Shown here piece after piece: positions 47,421-60,498 of a stretch of 64,000 nucleotides of DNA; the first letter of the stretch is position 1; each line of letters opens with the position of its first letter. This DNA is from Eutrigla gurnardus (taxonomy: Eukaryota > Chordata > Actinopteri > Perciformes > Triglidae): contig OY741277.1 in the NCBI GenBank assembly GCA_963514095.1, positions 12,147,137-12,211,136 on the forward strand, written 5' to 3'. A program made the translations under genes and the position numbers. The notes under the pieces were generated by a model, which was given only the letters and a program-made list of their open reading frames with translations, was not told the DNA's origin and did not search any database.

Positions 47421-49059
47421 TTTTTTAATTATAATGGCTTAGTATTATTGGTTTTCGCTCTGCAACGTGAATGTCTATTTAAACAACAGACAAGAGAAGA
47501 GAAGAAGACTGAACCTTTAAAGGCGTCCAAGCACATGGAATAGCATTCTTCTTCTACAAAATACATTTAAATATTCACCCTTTTAGGACCTGCATGGCCT
47601 CCATTTCATCTGATCATGATCAGCAATTTCATTTTGGGCAAGGATAATGCAGAAAATGACTCTATGAGCAGGAGTTATGCCTGCATCAGACAAATTCTGC
47701 ACCACGAGACAGGGGGAAAGTCATGTAGCACAGAAAACCAGAAGAGACAATATCAGGTAGCATCTGACAAGCACGTCATATTGGACGATTCAACAACACA
47801 AAGTACCCAGATATCTAAAGCATGACACTTCCAGTCTGCACACTTTCAATCTGATCAGTATTCGGGTACTCTGGTACCTGCGTTGGCACACAGAGTTGCA
47901 GATATGGACAAAAAGAGAAAGAGACCATTGGTTGCAAGAGATAAATCAGGTTAGTGGCAAATCGACAGCGTTCAGCTGGCAAATCATGAAATGAAAAACA
48001 TACACATTGCTGTACAAAAGACACTGAAGGTCAACCTCCGCAGTAAATGGCCATTCATTGCCATAAAAGGAGAGGACAGTGGAGCATGAATATGTACCAG
48101 AAAATGTACCAGGAACCCAGAGTGTAACATCCATTTCATGTCCAGTGGTTTTAATTGCATTCTGCCAATCAGGAAAACATGCATAAACACCATCATCTTT
48201 TAGATTATGGCTAAGTTGGGACCATTGAAATGAATCCCATCACTTAACTTCCAGTCAAAATGGATTATTGGACTTTATGATGCAGCCAGTGAGCTATCAA
48301 TAGTACTGGTTAGGGCTGTTGGGGTTTCTACTCTCTTTTGTTTGGTTTTAAATGAGCGGCATCAAAGTCAATGACCACAGAAGCCATTAACAATGGATGC
48401 ATTGGATGAGACCATGATGCAAACATACACACTTTGAGCACAAAAAGCAGAGGATGCAACACAAGCTGATCGGACTGGGCATTGTCTGAATATTTTGGAT
48501 ACTGATTGCAGTACATATACCCTGAATTTGATACTGATACCACAACAATACTTGTTTATATACCTTGAATGAATGAAACCCTAGCCTAATTAACTGACCA
48601 ACTGTGTTTTTATACATTACTACAGCTTAGTTCTCTGCTATATGTACAGTTGTTCATTATGTAAACAAACATATGTCTGTCATTATGAATTACAAGAGGT
48701 AGTAGTTAATTTCAAAACCAATGAACCAAAAGAAACCCAATTAAACACCAACCCACCAAATTCTGTTCTCAAATGCAACATATTAAGGTTTCTTATTTTT
48801 TTTATTCATTTTTCAATTGCCATTCAACTAAATGAAGAACTGTGCATATGGGAAAGGCGTTTTACCCAAAGCATCACTGTCACGCTGGATCTCTGCAGGG
48901 ATTGTGACCTTCTTGTGTGGATTTTACTAAGCCATGTAAGTGCTTTGCATGTAGACATTCTCTATTGGACCTGTCGTTGGCATCAGAAGCCCAGTACTTG
49001 CAATTACTTGCTGATCATTGCCACTAGCCAGATAATAATTAGAGGCTGACAAAATTCAG
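47421..49059. other. Intergenic, no gene recognised
   Basis: AT-rich. The section 48290-48560 has repeat-like words (tagggctgttgggg, ggatactgattgcagtac) but no family was assigned. Confidence 0.45.
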
Positions 49060-49360
49060 GTCCAGGTTGGAGAGCTATTGATTTCCCCATGTTCCCTCTT
49101 TGGAAGGATCAAGAAAATAAGACATGAAATTTACTGTCTTCATAAAAGTTTTAGTAAATCAGGCCATTTGGAGGGGCTATCGACAGCTTTTTCATTACCA
49201 TACATAGTGTTCTCTAAAGCGTTTTTGATTATTAGCAATAAGAGAGCAGCTTTCTCCTTTTGTGTCTTTCATGCACCAATAAATAATGGCTCCTTTGGAA
49301 TATTTGGAGGTAATTTTAATCACCCAGTCGCACATATAACCTCAGCGAGGTTATAACAGG
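49060..49360. promoter_or_regulatory. Candidate conserved non-coding element with hairpin
   Basis: Repeat-free block (ggccatttggaggggc, gattattagcaataagag, caataaataatggctcc, ggaggtaattttaatc) ending in a perfect 9-bp hairpin TATAACCTC-agc-GAGGTTATA (49335-49355). Confidence 0.4.
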
Positions 49361-50229
49361 ATTACCTTCCAATTTAACGTTGACAAAGACTGCCTTAAGC
49401 TTTCAGCTGAGAAATGCACATATGAAGGCGTGCAGAGAGGTGTGGACAGAAAAACGATGCAAAGACACATCGCTGAGGGCAAGAGAACATGTGATCATCT
49501 GTGTCAACTTTTCCTCTGACATTTCTTTTTAACATGATCTCTGTTGCGAGTATCAAGCGTGGCTGCAAACCTTCTCCACAGAAATGATCCGTGGTAATAC
49601 GAAGGCATTGAATGAGAGAATTAGAATTGACAGAGACATGAAGAGCTGGCTAACGCTGAACACTGGCGTTTCTGTACGCATGCAGACAAAGTCAAAAGCG
49701 GTTGGATTTGAGTTGCTGTGTGCGAGGAAGACATGCAGGCTGAAGCCCAGGGGGTCATTTCCCTTCCGCGATGGACAGACTATTAACTTTTTGATTGGCA
49801 GCAGGGCTGACGCTGCCTGCTCATCATTGAGCGCTGTCGATTCCTCAGCATCTGGAAGCAGCGCATACATTCAAAGGCCCGAGTATGAAGAGTGCATCTC
49901 AGCATCCTTCCAGAAAAGGGCTGCATCACATGGCCGTAAAAAGAAAAACAGCAGCATTTCACTGACGCTGATTTCCTCGCTGGCAGAAAGTCCCAGAAAT
50001 AAATGACTTGGAACGGTCTGCAGTAGAGAAGACGCTGAGTGCTGACAGCCTCTCTCAAAGTAGGTTTGCTGTATTCTTCTTGCTTTATTTCTCGGCTGTC
50101 GACAGGATGTGAAACAAATTCACATCCAGCTGGACAATTTCTTTCGCAACACGGCGACACCTGGCCTACAGTGGAATATTTAAGTGATCAGAACTTTCCG
50201 AACTTCAGCCCCTCACTTTAATTACTTGT
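49361..50229. other. Intergenic, no gene recognised
   Basis: Overlapping open frames on both strands (for example 49584-50006 plus) carry no domain signature, so no gene is called. Confidence 0.4.
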
Positions 50230-50700
50230 TAGTCTTTTTATAGGGGAAGAAAATATGGCTGTCAGGGTTTATGGGAGGGCAGAAAAAAAAGGGCTGACCT
50301 GTTTTATCTGCCCTTGCACACACATCAGTGTAATGATGACAAAACGGGATGTTAACTAATGATTAGTAGAAATGGTTGCAGTTAATTAGTTGGTCCTTCG
50401 TTTATCGTTCCATTTGCACATTTTGGGGAGCAATCGTTATTAATTAGGGCCATCATGCCGAAAGGGGTGAGGTGGAACCCTACAGCCAAGTTAATCAGGC
50501 TGCAATGAAAGCTCCATTATCCTGCTCCGTCCCGTTGGCCTGTGATCTATTAGCATTATCTAAAAGCAGCAACGAGATCAGCGACAAGGCTGAAGAAAAA
50601 AAAAAAAATCAAAGGGACATAAACCGGGTGGCTTTGATCGGCCCAGTTCTTGGGTCACTGGTTATATGGGAGGATCTCACATGATATTGTGTGGCTTGTT
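50230..50700. promoter_or_regulatory. Candidate conserved non-coding element
   Basis: Words: taatgattagtag, gcagttaattagttgg, gcaatcgttattaattaggg, ctattagcattatc. Homeodomain-rich and repeat-free. Confidence 0.4.
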
Positions 50701-51329
50701 TCTGTCATTGCATAAATCCAAGCTGTTGGTATTGAGTGCACTGGAAGTGGTGTTCAGTGTGTCTGACTGTGAATTTGTCCGCGCCGGCAGTGGAGCCGTC
50801 TTGCTGCAGCTCGGTCTGAATGGCCGAGGTCGCAGTTTGGAGGTGAAGCTGAGGGTTAAACAGCCACTTTGGTTAAGGAAGGACTTATTAGTCCGTGATC
50901 GGTTGTCAGCAGAACGGCAGCAGAACATGAAACGAGTTGCAAGAACGTACAGGACAGCATATAAAGGATAACCTTCTTCTCAAGGAGTTTAATCTAGTAA
51001 TTCACAGGATGAGTGGAAGCTACTCCTGAGGAAGTATACGCCTCTTGGTTCAGAAGGAGCTTCATTACGATTGCAATAACCATAACCATGAGTACACGAG
51101 TGAGTTAGTTGACTGCAACTTAAGTTTGCTTATGAATATCAAAACAAACGCAACATTTACACAGACCCCTAAGTATGCTCAAGTTGGTACCGATCAAGTT
51201 GACCGGCACAATCTTACCACAAGGCAGATGGTTCATCTGGCTGTTCTGGTGTCAATGAAGATCCAGGTTCCTGGAAATCAAGCCGGGAGGCTCGCCATCT
51301 ATTGGAGTCATTGGATCTTCTTCACTGGA
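50701..51329. other. Intergenic, no gene recognised
   Basis: No supported feature. Confidence 0.45.
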
Positions 51330-51540
51330 TCTCCTCACTCAAGACCAGGATCCTGTTCCAGAAAGCAGGTTTAGTGAAAACTCACTTAACACTGAGAAGT
51401 GGGGCAAATCTGGGTTTGCAGTTCCAGAAAGAGAGGTAACTTAACGTCTGGGTCAGTGGCCATGTGGTAACCGACCTTACTGGCTCGCTAACAGGTTTTC
51501 ATCAAAGACCCAGAGTTTCTTTCTCTCAAAAATAATAGAC
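51330..51540 (+). repeat. Harbinger-like MITE/percomorph repeat ('GTTCCAGAAAGAGAGGTAACT' family)
   Basis: Ordered landmarks: ttccagaaagcaggtt, tctgggtttgcagttcc, agaaagagaggtaactta, gtaaccgacc, ctcgctaacaggttttc, cagagtttctttctctc. They match a common fish element. It may extend right to about 52060 (catggtgaatcatggtat). No transposase. Confidence 0.65.
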
Positions 51541-51964
51541 AGGTGATAATAAAACCATTTAATGCCGTTGAGCCAAGATCCAAACAGAACATTATATATA
51601 TATATTATTTTTTAACTGCGACAGCTTTGCAAATGCAAATCACCAAACACATATTACTGGATCACATTTTGAGCTTACAATCATGTCTATGTACCTGATC
51701 TACCTAAATGTAATGTAGACTACAGCCTAATACACAGTCAGATTCCACCACTTTGCCATCCTTTGAGGAAATATAACAAATGTAAGAAAATGAACAACAC
51801 TGAGTTTATTGATGCTTGTCTCTGGCACTTTTTAAAATGCCATATACAGCAGACATCCACTAATATCTCATCCACTGGATTGAAATTGAGGTTCTGCCAT
51901 TATTTACCTGTTGGCATGGTGAATCATGGTATCAGAGCTGCATTGATCATTCCATCCGCGCTGG
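51541..51964. other. AT-rich spacer, possibly interior of the same repeat
   Basis: (AT)n at 51592-51605 and ATGCAAAT at 51633-51640. No gene. Confidence 0.4.
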
Positions 51965-52085
51965 TAAACTGCCCTGCAAGACGTCATATTAATTATCAAC
52001 TGCACTGCAAAACTTCCGGTTTATTTTACAAACGACAGTACTTCCGGTTTATTTAGTAACTGCACAGTAAACCTTCTGGTTAATC
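51965..52085. repeat. Degenerate ~30-bp tandem repeat, about four copies
   Basis: Copies begin at about 51965, 51998, 52030 and 52058 and share an aactgcactgcaaaacttccggttta-like pattern (mixed matches). Two copies carry an intact ACTTCCGGTTTAT (52012-52024, 52040-52052). Confidence 0.6.
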
Positions 52086-54474
52086 TAAATGTGGGGATTT
52101 GACCAAGTAGTTTTCATATGAAAAGACCAAAACTAACAACAAACTAATCATGAGCATACAAAGGCCAATCTGATGCAGAATATCAAAAGTGACTTTTTCA
52201 CAACTGCAGTTTATTATTCAACATTTCATTAATTTCTCAATTCAAAATTGAATTTTCAACACAAATATCATCATGTACACATACATTATCCTGTAAAGAT
52301 TTGGTTCTTCGGTGAGAAAGACATGGGCCAGTATTTATTTTTTATTTTCGAACAATGGGACACATAGCTACATAAAAGCACTCATTATGCATTTCAAGTA
52401 TTCATTATTTTTGAGTCAAAATTGCTGCAAAATCACTAAATTTGAAAGCGCTATGGAATTATGTTTGGTATACTTTTAGAATAAAAATTATACTGTTGAC
52501 TTTAAGCTTGGTGGGTCATTTTTGACCAATGTCTTGCAACAAGAAAGATTCACTCATATGGCTTACATAAATAAAAACTAAATAATCAATTATTTCTTAA
52601 ATGACATATATTATGTATTTTTAAAGATATAACAAAGAAAAATGCAGCTGATTATATTGAAAATGGGTCATTTATGCAAGCTGCCTTAGAATGTTTTGTA
52701 TGTCAGTGTGCATTAGAAGGTTAAAAGACACATTAACTCTCTTTTTCATTGCGTTGCTAAACCTGCAGGTTTGCAGGAATATGAGTAAATGTAAATGTGC
52801 CCAACACCATGAGCTGATTATGCCTGAGACTTAGTACCATGAAATACTGAGCACATTCATCACAAATAACCAGGGACTGGGCACCAAAGTGTAAAGGAGG
52901 AAATCAATGCATTTTCCCAGCTTATTTCATGCAAATGAGCTCTGAAGGAAACTGATATGGTTGAGGCTAGGTTACAGAAAGAAAGGGAGAAAGGCCAGTG
53001 TCCCAAGGAAATCAATAGCATAAACTTTGAAAATGATTTAGATGGAGCAGATATGAACATTGAAATACACAAATAATCTTAAAGGAAATCAATCATATAA
53101 TTTAAAGAGTAAACGGCCTGAACCGGGGTGATCTCCCTCATGGCTTAAACAAATGGAGGATTTTTAATTTCATCATTGATATTATGCCAGACTTGGAGAT
53201 TTTGCAGATGGTTGCAGCCAGGAGGAGGGGAGAAAAATCAATTGAGTCTAGTACTGTGGTCTTAAGAGATGTTAGATATTTACAGCATGGCGGTATGGAG
53301 CCTTGTATAAATTTACATTTTAAGAGATAAAAGACCTCTGTATTTTATCTTGTTATTGATAATAGAAACTGTCGACTTTTATCCTGTCCCATCTCAGGTA
53401 AGCCTGGCTGTCGGCCCGAATGTGTTTGTGTATGTGACCGAGACAGGGGGATGAGGGTGTGCTCGTGTGCATGGGAGGGAGAGAATGCCAGAGACAGAGC
53501 AGTGGTCTGAGGCAATTTCAAGCCTTTATTTTCTTGATACACAAAAGGCAGGCTTTGTGTGCGGTTGTTTTTTTCCCCCCATCCTGCTTCCCCGTCAAGG
53601 CAATCGAGGTGGCATAATTGCATCAGAGGTCCAGAAATATAGGGTTGCAATTTAGAAGGAGGATGAGAAGAAGAGGAGAATGAGAAGAGAGAGAGTTTGT
53701 GTGGCGGCGTGTGAGGTGTGTGTGTGTGTAGGGTAGGAAAGGTATCTCAGACAGGTTCATTTACGGCTGGAACAGGGACAGAGAGGTTAAGACATTGTGA
53801 CAAGAGACAAAGTAAATGTATATGTAAATGCGAGAGGTTGTTATCACTCCTAAAACGCTGTGCAGCTTTTTCCACGCTTTGGAGACCTAAATTATATTTA
53901 GGCCACATAAAATCCAATAGTCCAACAGTGACCCGCCGCTATGTAAATGGTTCAGGTAATTCTTTAAAACATTGCACTGGTGGCCAAACGGTGGGAGCAA
54001 ATAACAACAAAGTGTTTACATCATTTGAATGATTTAGGACTACTTGCAGCGATCACTTTAATAGACTCCAGTGTGCTGGCACAGACTTCCAGGTTACAGC
54101 TTTCCCTGCTCTCTCTCACTGCATTTCTCCACAGACTTAACAAGGAGCACTTGGGAAAGGACAAACCTTAAATGTGCCATTTGGAGTCCTTCCTTTCTGA
54201 TGTCCACCTTTCTAATCGAGATGTCCACGCGGATAATTTGATTATGTGATTTGCTAATGTACACCTCAAGTCCTGTGATAAATATCTATAATAAAGCATG
54301 TGATATGTTTGAATATTTTGTGAGCATTAAAAACAGAACTTCCTTCGTCGTAAATCAGTATTTTACAAAATGAAGATACTGCGTCAATTGTACGACATTA
54401 AAGCTGTTCAAATCATTTTTTAATAATGGCAATGGCTTGATGGGAAAGAGGTATTACAAGTAAAATCTCTAAAA
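52086..54474. other. Intergenic, no gene recognised
   Basis: AT-rich. Includes ATGCAAAT at 52929-52936 and GA-rich stretches near 53670-53700. No exon supported. Confidence 0.45.
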
Positions 54475-54745
54475 AGTCACCATGCAATACCTGGTGAGCA
54501 CCAAACGGCAGTGAAGCGAAGTTAGCGGCTACCTGGTGCACATAGCGACGTGTTTAATAGAACCGAATACAACCTCAGAAGATGGTGGAGAACCAAACCA
54601 GAGCTAAAAATGGACAATATAATTACATTAACGACATAGCCTGTAAGTAAGCAAATGCTTGCTAACGAATTGCCTTAACAACTTAAAAGGTATGTCAGTG
54701 TTCAGAGCTTGTTTTCACTGACCCCAGGTGGCCAAATGCAGAGTT
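54475..54745 (+). repeat. Percomorph interspersed repeat ('TGGTGAGCACCAAACRGC' family)
   Basis: Ordered landmarks: cctggtgagcaccaaacggc, gttagcggctacctggtg, cctcagaagatggtgg, gagaaccaaaccagagc. Diverged copy of a common non-coding fish repeat, recognised from memory. Confidence 0.6.
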
Positions 54746-55805
54746 AAAAAGTTGCATTATTTCTTTAATGGCCTTATTTAGTCACTGTACCTAGCTCTTT
54801 ACAATCCTTATTTTTGGTGCTGTACATTTTAACTAAAGCTTGAATTTAACTGTGAAATGAGACAGTGATCTCTGCTATGTTAGAGTTTTCAATACAAGGA
54901 CTGTTCATTTCTGAGAAACAGTTGTTTCTGTGTGTTTCCCTATTATCTTACCCAAATCAGTCAGAAGCAGCAGCAGCATCTAAGAGGCAGACTCATTTGC
55001 TTTGCCACCAGCACATCTTTTCCTTTTTTTTCGACCCCGATTGCCTGCTGTTAAAAGAGGTGTATCCAGTCACCCCTTGTCCACTTTAATTTTTAATTAC
55101 CATCTTCCGCTCACCTTTGTTATAATCATGACATGCTCGCGTTAAGCCGTGTATAGCAGGCAGGCAGGCGGGGGAGAGGGGAGTGGAGGAGGAGGAGGAG
55201 GAGGAGAGCCACGCTTGTTCTCCCCAACAGAGTGGCTGGATTCACTTCTCTAATTATGCAGGCAGACATGCTCTGGGGTGAACTCTGGTACCAACATGCT
55301 GCCTCTGACATGGGATCAGGGCCCCAGGGCCGCTGAGGCCTGCTGGGGAGTCGAGGAGGGGGGGATTTCAGAGAGACAACTCAGGATGAAGAAGTAAATT
55401 TGCACAAGAATGAATAAGGATGGACAACTGAAATAGTGGAAATTAGCTCCTGTGGTAATTTTTTCATCCACCGACTTGACATGAGGATAGTCTAATGGCA
55501 GAAGAAGTCAAGTTGAGAAAAAGGGGTTTAGTTTTAAGGCTGACTAGCGAACTGCATCACATATAATGTGACAATAATGCCTTTATTGTATGCCTTTTAT
55601 GGATAGATTTCAGCCCTTTGCCGTAGTACCTTTACCTAGATATGGTCCCTCCTCCCTGTGGTCCCTATGGAGTAGTAAGCGTGTGAATTAACACATCTTG
55701 CTTAACATGTATTATTGATGATATGAATTGATTCTGTATTCCACAAACCCCTCTATTGCTATGTAGGTGAGCGAGCGTTTGCATATATGCACAGTGAAGT
55801 TATGT
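54746..55805. other. Intergenic with a GC-rich patch
   Basis: Contains (GGA)n at 55185-55206 inside a GC-rich patch (55130-55370, ccagggccgctgagg). The patch may be a conserved non-coding element. Confidence 0.4.
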
Positions 55806-55806
55806 C

Positions 55807-55840
<34 letters not shown>
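55806..55840. repeat. (GA)n microsatellite
   Basis: About 17 GA units with one interruption. Confidence 0.97.
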
Positions 55841-55841
<1 letters not shown>

Positions 55842-55849
55842 CAGCGAGC

Positions 55850-56080
55850 TGCTGTTGGGGCCGGCCCGTTTGATGGAGTCAGTAATTGATGGGTCAGCGT
55901 GTTTCAGAGCGGGCCACTAAAGCTTCGTTAATTGTCATAAGAAGTTCAAATTGATTGGGGCCGCTGCATTTGACCGTACAGTGAAATTGATTAATGTTTT
56001 GTTCTGAAATGAATGCGTGTAATTGATGGTGTTTGTGTGGCACTTTATTTATTGAATTCATTAATGCAAGCCTCGGGACA
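55850..56080. promoter_or_regulatory. Candidate homeodomain-rich conserved non-coding element
   Basis: gtcagtaattgatggg, cttcgttaattgtcat, caaattgattgggg, gaaattgattaatg, gtaattgatgg and gaattcattaatgc: six TAAT/ATTGAT clusters in 200 bp between two GA arrays. TGATTAAT and TTGATTGG also fit PBX/HOX composites. Confidence 0.45.
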
Positions 56081-56108
56081 AGAGTGATGTCAGTGGCCAG
56101 GGGCGTGC

Positions 56109-56111
<3 letters not shown>

Positions 56112-56150
<39 letters not shown>

Positions 56151-56171
56151 AAGAGAGAGAAAGAGAGAGAG
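56112..56171. repeat. (GA)n microsatellite, interrupted
   Basis: GA units with AAGA interruptions over 60 bp. Ser-Leu-rich minus-strand frames here are artefacts. Confidence 0.97.
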
Positions 56172-58229
56172 TCAGGTTACGAAACAGCGATCTGTGCCAG
56201 CAGGTAAAAGCTACAGTGGCATCAAACTGTGCCACACACTGCGTAGTACAGTATTCTGTAAATACAGCAGCTGTGCAAATGGAAAGGATAGATGAGAGTT
56301 TTGCACTGATCTCATGTGCATTCACCCATATGGCTGCACCAGAGGGTACGAACTGTGTAGTACTAAGATTCAGGCCACCCATCGAAAAGAATAAAAAACA
56401 AACAAACAAATTCTCTCATAGATGGCCTGGACTAGTAAACAGGCCATGGGGCCCTTGGAGTCTGTATGAAGTCATCAACACTGTTTGTTTAAAAGCGTGA
56501 AAGCTCATTCAAAGTAGGGATGTTTTTTTTCACGTTCATTTTCTCGAACAATTTCATATTTATTTGTATGATTATTTCTGTTCGATACAATACAGCTCTT
56601 CATAGCAAACTACAGTGAGCCTTAAATGATTAAAATCATGTAAGGCATGTGAAATATGTCTGAGGGCACTGCTTCGGGAGAACATACCCCACATGACAGA
56701 TTTTCGTTGATGATTTCCTGAAACTTGTTATAGTGTCCCGTACTATTTGTGTAACACCTGTGCAGTTTCAGTGTGGATGGAAGCGTACACTAAAGTTCAG
56801 ATGCAGTATGTCTTTGTTTCATAAGTATTTACAGTAAACACGACACAGCATTTACATACCATGATCCTGTAGATAGCTTTTTGATTTATTTAAGTTCTGT
56901 GTAACAGTAAAATCAATAATCACCTGGGGGGAGCAAAGACAAAAGACTTCCATTAATTTCTGCCTTTTTTCTCTCTATATATACTGTATATAGCATATCA
57001 GATTGAAGCCACCATCTGCTCCACCTCATTTTAATATGAATGAAAGTGTATGGTGACAGATGAGAGTAGCCATCATAACAGCTCGGTCCTACAGTGAGTT
57101 ACGATATCAGGGGGTGAGGTGGGAGCACCTCCAAGCGTGTCTCTGTGTCTCCTGGATATATATAGGAGGCTACGTATCGACTACAGTGATTAAGATGAAG
57201 TGCTTTAATATGCTAAACACTTGGGGCACATAACAGGAGATGCACGCAGCATCTCCTTGTACTCTGTGTTATTCCTGCAGTGTGGTGTTTTCCTCTACAA
57301 TGCAAGCGGTGGGGTTCACCTTGCACGCCATTGCCGTGGATTAGGTGTGTACGAGATGACACGGAGATTAGGTTGGTTGGAGTAGATGGTGCAATAACTA
57401 TGTTCCTTCACTGAAAGAAGAGAAATAACAGCAATGAAGGCTTTTCTTGATGGAAAAGCTGTCTTCGCCGACTAGCGTTTGATTAACAGATGGTTCATCC
57501 AATCACCTGCCAAGTATTTTTTTTTTAAAGTGCCTGCACCTTTCCCAAACAGTTTCCAATGAAGTTGCCGTGCAACAAACCAGCAGGTCAGGCTCTGTGT
57601 TAAAGAAGGGCCACGTTGAACACGACAGCGAGAGAGAAGTTACAAGCAACACCAACTTATTTCTAATCATGTTAAGGAGAAGAAGAAAACAAGAAAATTT
57701 GCCCTTCAAATGTTCAACGTGGAGCCTCTTAATCAGGACACAATTGTATTTACAGACCTTGTATTGTACTGCTGGACCAAAGTGAAGCAAAAAAGAAAAT
57801 CCAAATAGAGAGAAAGAGGGAGAAGGGAGGGAGAGGATGAATGAGAACACACACACAAATACTCAAAAACAAAAACAGCACAAAAGAGCTTACGCCATTA
57901 ACAAGATTACATCCGAAACCATAAAGGGATGTAGTAACAGCATAAACATAAGCTTGTGGACATGGCTGTGGCAGGATAATAGCCGGAGGGAGAGCAACGG
58001 TTTAACCTTTATAAAACTGAGACCATGAGCTGGCTGCCTTTAAAATCTCTGATTGTATTGCTGATGCTTTGAATTGTTCCAACCTCTTTTTTTTTTGTAA
58101 TATAATTAGAAGTAGTTTTTTATATACTAGCGCATGATTTACAGAGACCACCTTGCATTCAATTCAATCTAGATACACAGACTCAGCATATGACTTTTAT
58201 GTATATGTTTTATTGGAAAATATGTCGGT
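56172..58229. other. Intergenic, no gene recognised
   Basis: No supported exon or repeat family. Confidence 0.45.
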
Positions 58230-58780
58230 TTTTTATTTAATGTGGCGAGCCAATCCAGTTGCTCGTAAAGCAGCGCTGGTCCTCGGTGCCACACAAATAA
58301 CCATGTAAAGCGCTGTACGATTACAGAGGGGATCAAAGGGAGATGGAGAGAGAAAAAAAAGAAGCAGACAGTAGCTCAGTGACAAAGTGTAACACAATTA
58401 AAACAATAAAGTCTCACAAATGAACATGTCACCGTGGACCCTTATCAATTAGGGCATCAAAGCGGTGGGCCCCCCTCTGAGGTGCTTCCAGCTATTCTCC
58501 CCGCCGCGCAACACTGTAATAACTCCCCCCTCGCCCCGTCAACCGGGGAACCTATTTGTATGCGTCTGTGTTTCCTCCTCGCACAGTGGCATGGTCGGAC
58601 GCTCTATTAATCTTTCTATATGAACAGTTACTGGCGCTGATGAAATTGGGCCCAATGAGGCGAGCCTCCAGTGGCCGGGATAGGCCCCATTCATCTTGAT
58701 TTGATTCCGGCGCTGACACTGGAGCACTCTGATGACAGAGGTTAAGTCAGTGAGTGGCCGTTTGCCTTCTTGTTTGCTCT
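58230..58780. promoter_or_regulatory. Candidate conserved non-coding element
   Basis: Even composition: ttatcaattagggcatc, ggacgctctattaatc, gctgatgaaattgggccc, catcttgatttgattcc. Some C tracts but no repeat landmarks. Confidence 0.42.
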
Positions 58781-58906
58781 TTCAACTCACCACCTTTAAC
58801 CAGCCGCCGCCGGTAGAAATGAGAGGTGGGAGAGAGGCAGGAGGTGTCTCTTGTCAACGTTATGGGGGCACAAACCGGAACATCCGATAACTCCCACATG
58901 GCTGAT

Positions 58907-58927
58907 CCCCCCCCCCCCCCCCCCCCC
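58907..58927. repeat. C21 homopolymer
   Basis: Twenty-one consecutive C on the plus strand. Confidence 0.95.
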
Positions 58928-59039
58928 TGTCACCAGCCGGCACATCTCAAACAAATATATACAGCAGCGGCACTTCTCCTTGATAGCGTGTGACTTCAAC
59001 AGATCAGAGATAGATGGGGGAATAGAATCAGCTGCCTGA

Positions 59040-59660
59040 CAAGCGGCACCTTCTCTCATCCAGCAATTTCACAGTGTCATTTTGGGATTATTTCATTACT
59101 TGCCATGATCCATGACTGAAACTCATTTTGGCCCTGAGTGCTCACAGAAAATGTGAGACATGCGGTTCTGAAGTGAAGTGAGAGATGGTAGCACTGAGAG
59201 AGAAAAAAAAAAAATCTTACTATTGAGCCATTTGAATAATTAAACCTCAACTCTTTAAAGTATTCACTGGGAAAAACTTTCAGCCCTCACTGGATACTGT
59301 GTGAGAGTGAGCTGTGTTTTTCTTGGACAGAAATGTTTTTTGTGGTGTGGCTGTTTATTTGTGAACTGCAATACATGTTTATGTAATTAGCATTTTGCAG
59401 CGGCGGCCAGATAGTGACACCAAATTGTCTGTTTCCATGGTTCATCGGCCGCCGAGACAGTCCATCGAGCCGGGGCTATGATGTCAGCGAGGAACAGGTC
59501 CAAAGGCCTGTGGCGGCTCGTAGAAATTTGCCGGCACCTCTCGGCCTTTTGTGAGATGCACTCTCAGGTTACAGAAGGATTGCAGGCAGAGGAAGTATCG
59601 CCACATTAGCTCCATTAGATTAATTAAGAATGTTTAATTTCTAAAATGGAGACATGACTC
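59040..59660. promoter_or_regulatory. Candidate conserved non-coding block
   Basis: ttatgtaattagcattttgc, GC-rich ggttcatcggccgccgagac, tccattagaTTAATTAAg (palindrome 59620-59627) and an AP-1 site TGACTCA (59655-59661). Confidence 0.4.
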
Positions 59661-60498
59661 ACAGCTTGCCATTTCCGTCCTATCTTTAAATATATTTAAA
59701 AAAAAAAAGAGGGAAGTCTACTTAATGGATTGGCATGCACAGACGCAACATGATACCGAGCTCATTTTCTAGTGCATCCTATTGGCACTTTATGAAAACT
59801 AGCTGCTCACGCAGAGCAGCATGAATGATGAGGTGGCTCTTTGAAATAGGAGCCTCCAGCGAGAGTGCACACACATTCGCAGACACACAAAGGATTACAC
59901 GTAATCTGGAATATCACAAGTGTTTTCGACACACACTGTACCTATATTTCTATTCATCCTTTATTCGAGCATAACCACAATGTTGTCGTGGATGTGCTCA
60001 GCTGCATGTTAAGAGGCTTTGTTTATGCTGCTAAACGTGTCCTCTACAAAAGCCACAATGTTAATTGTTCCTCGTCTGTCATACTGCTTTTCATGTTTTG
60101 AATGGGAGTGATTCACACCGAGAGATTACCACCATAGGCTGCACTGTTAGCTTGCCAAAGGCCTGAGACAATATGCGTATACATCCACCACTGGTATTTT
60201 TACCACCCAGTTGGCTGCACTGTAAACCGCTTAGACGTGGAGAGCTTTACTGCCTTCATAGCCACGCTCCCCTAAATCAGCGAGGGGGACTGGGGGGACC
60301 CTCAGTGGCAAATACACATTCACACACATGTACACACATCAGTTCATGAAAGCTTTTTATTCTGCTGTTCAAAACATCTCGGCCAATTAGGCTGAGAAAA
60401 AAACCCATGCTGAAAATCCATTACGTTTTCCGTAACAAGTAAAACACAACTGTTTTAGTGTAATAAGCACAAAAAAGATATCGCAAATATATATTTAT
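59661..60498. other. Intergenic, no gene recognised
   Basis: No supported feature. Confidence 0.45.

Noticed and set aside
49584..50006. 140-codon plus-strand frame
   Set aside because: No signature, competing antisense frames of similar length, no splice or start evidence.
55894..56409. 171-codon minus-strand frame with Ser-Leu repeats
   Set aside because: The repeat is the (GA)n array read in frame; flanks are unrecognised.
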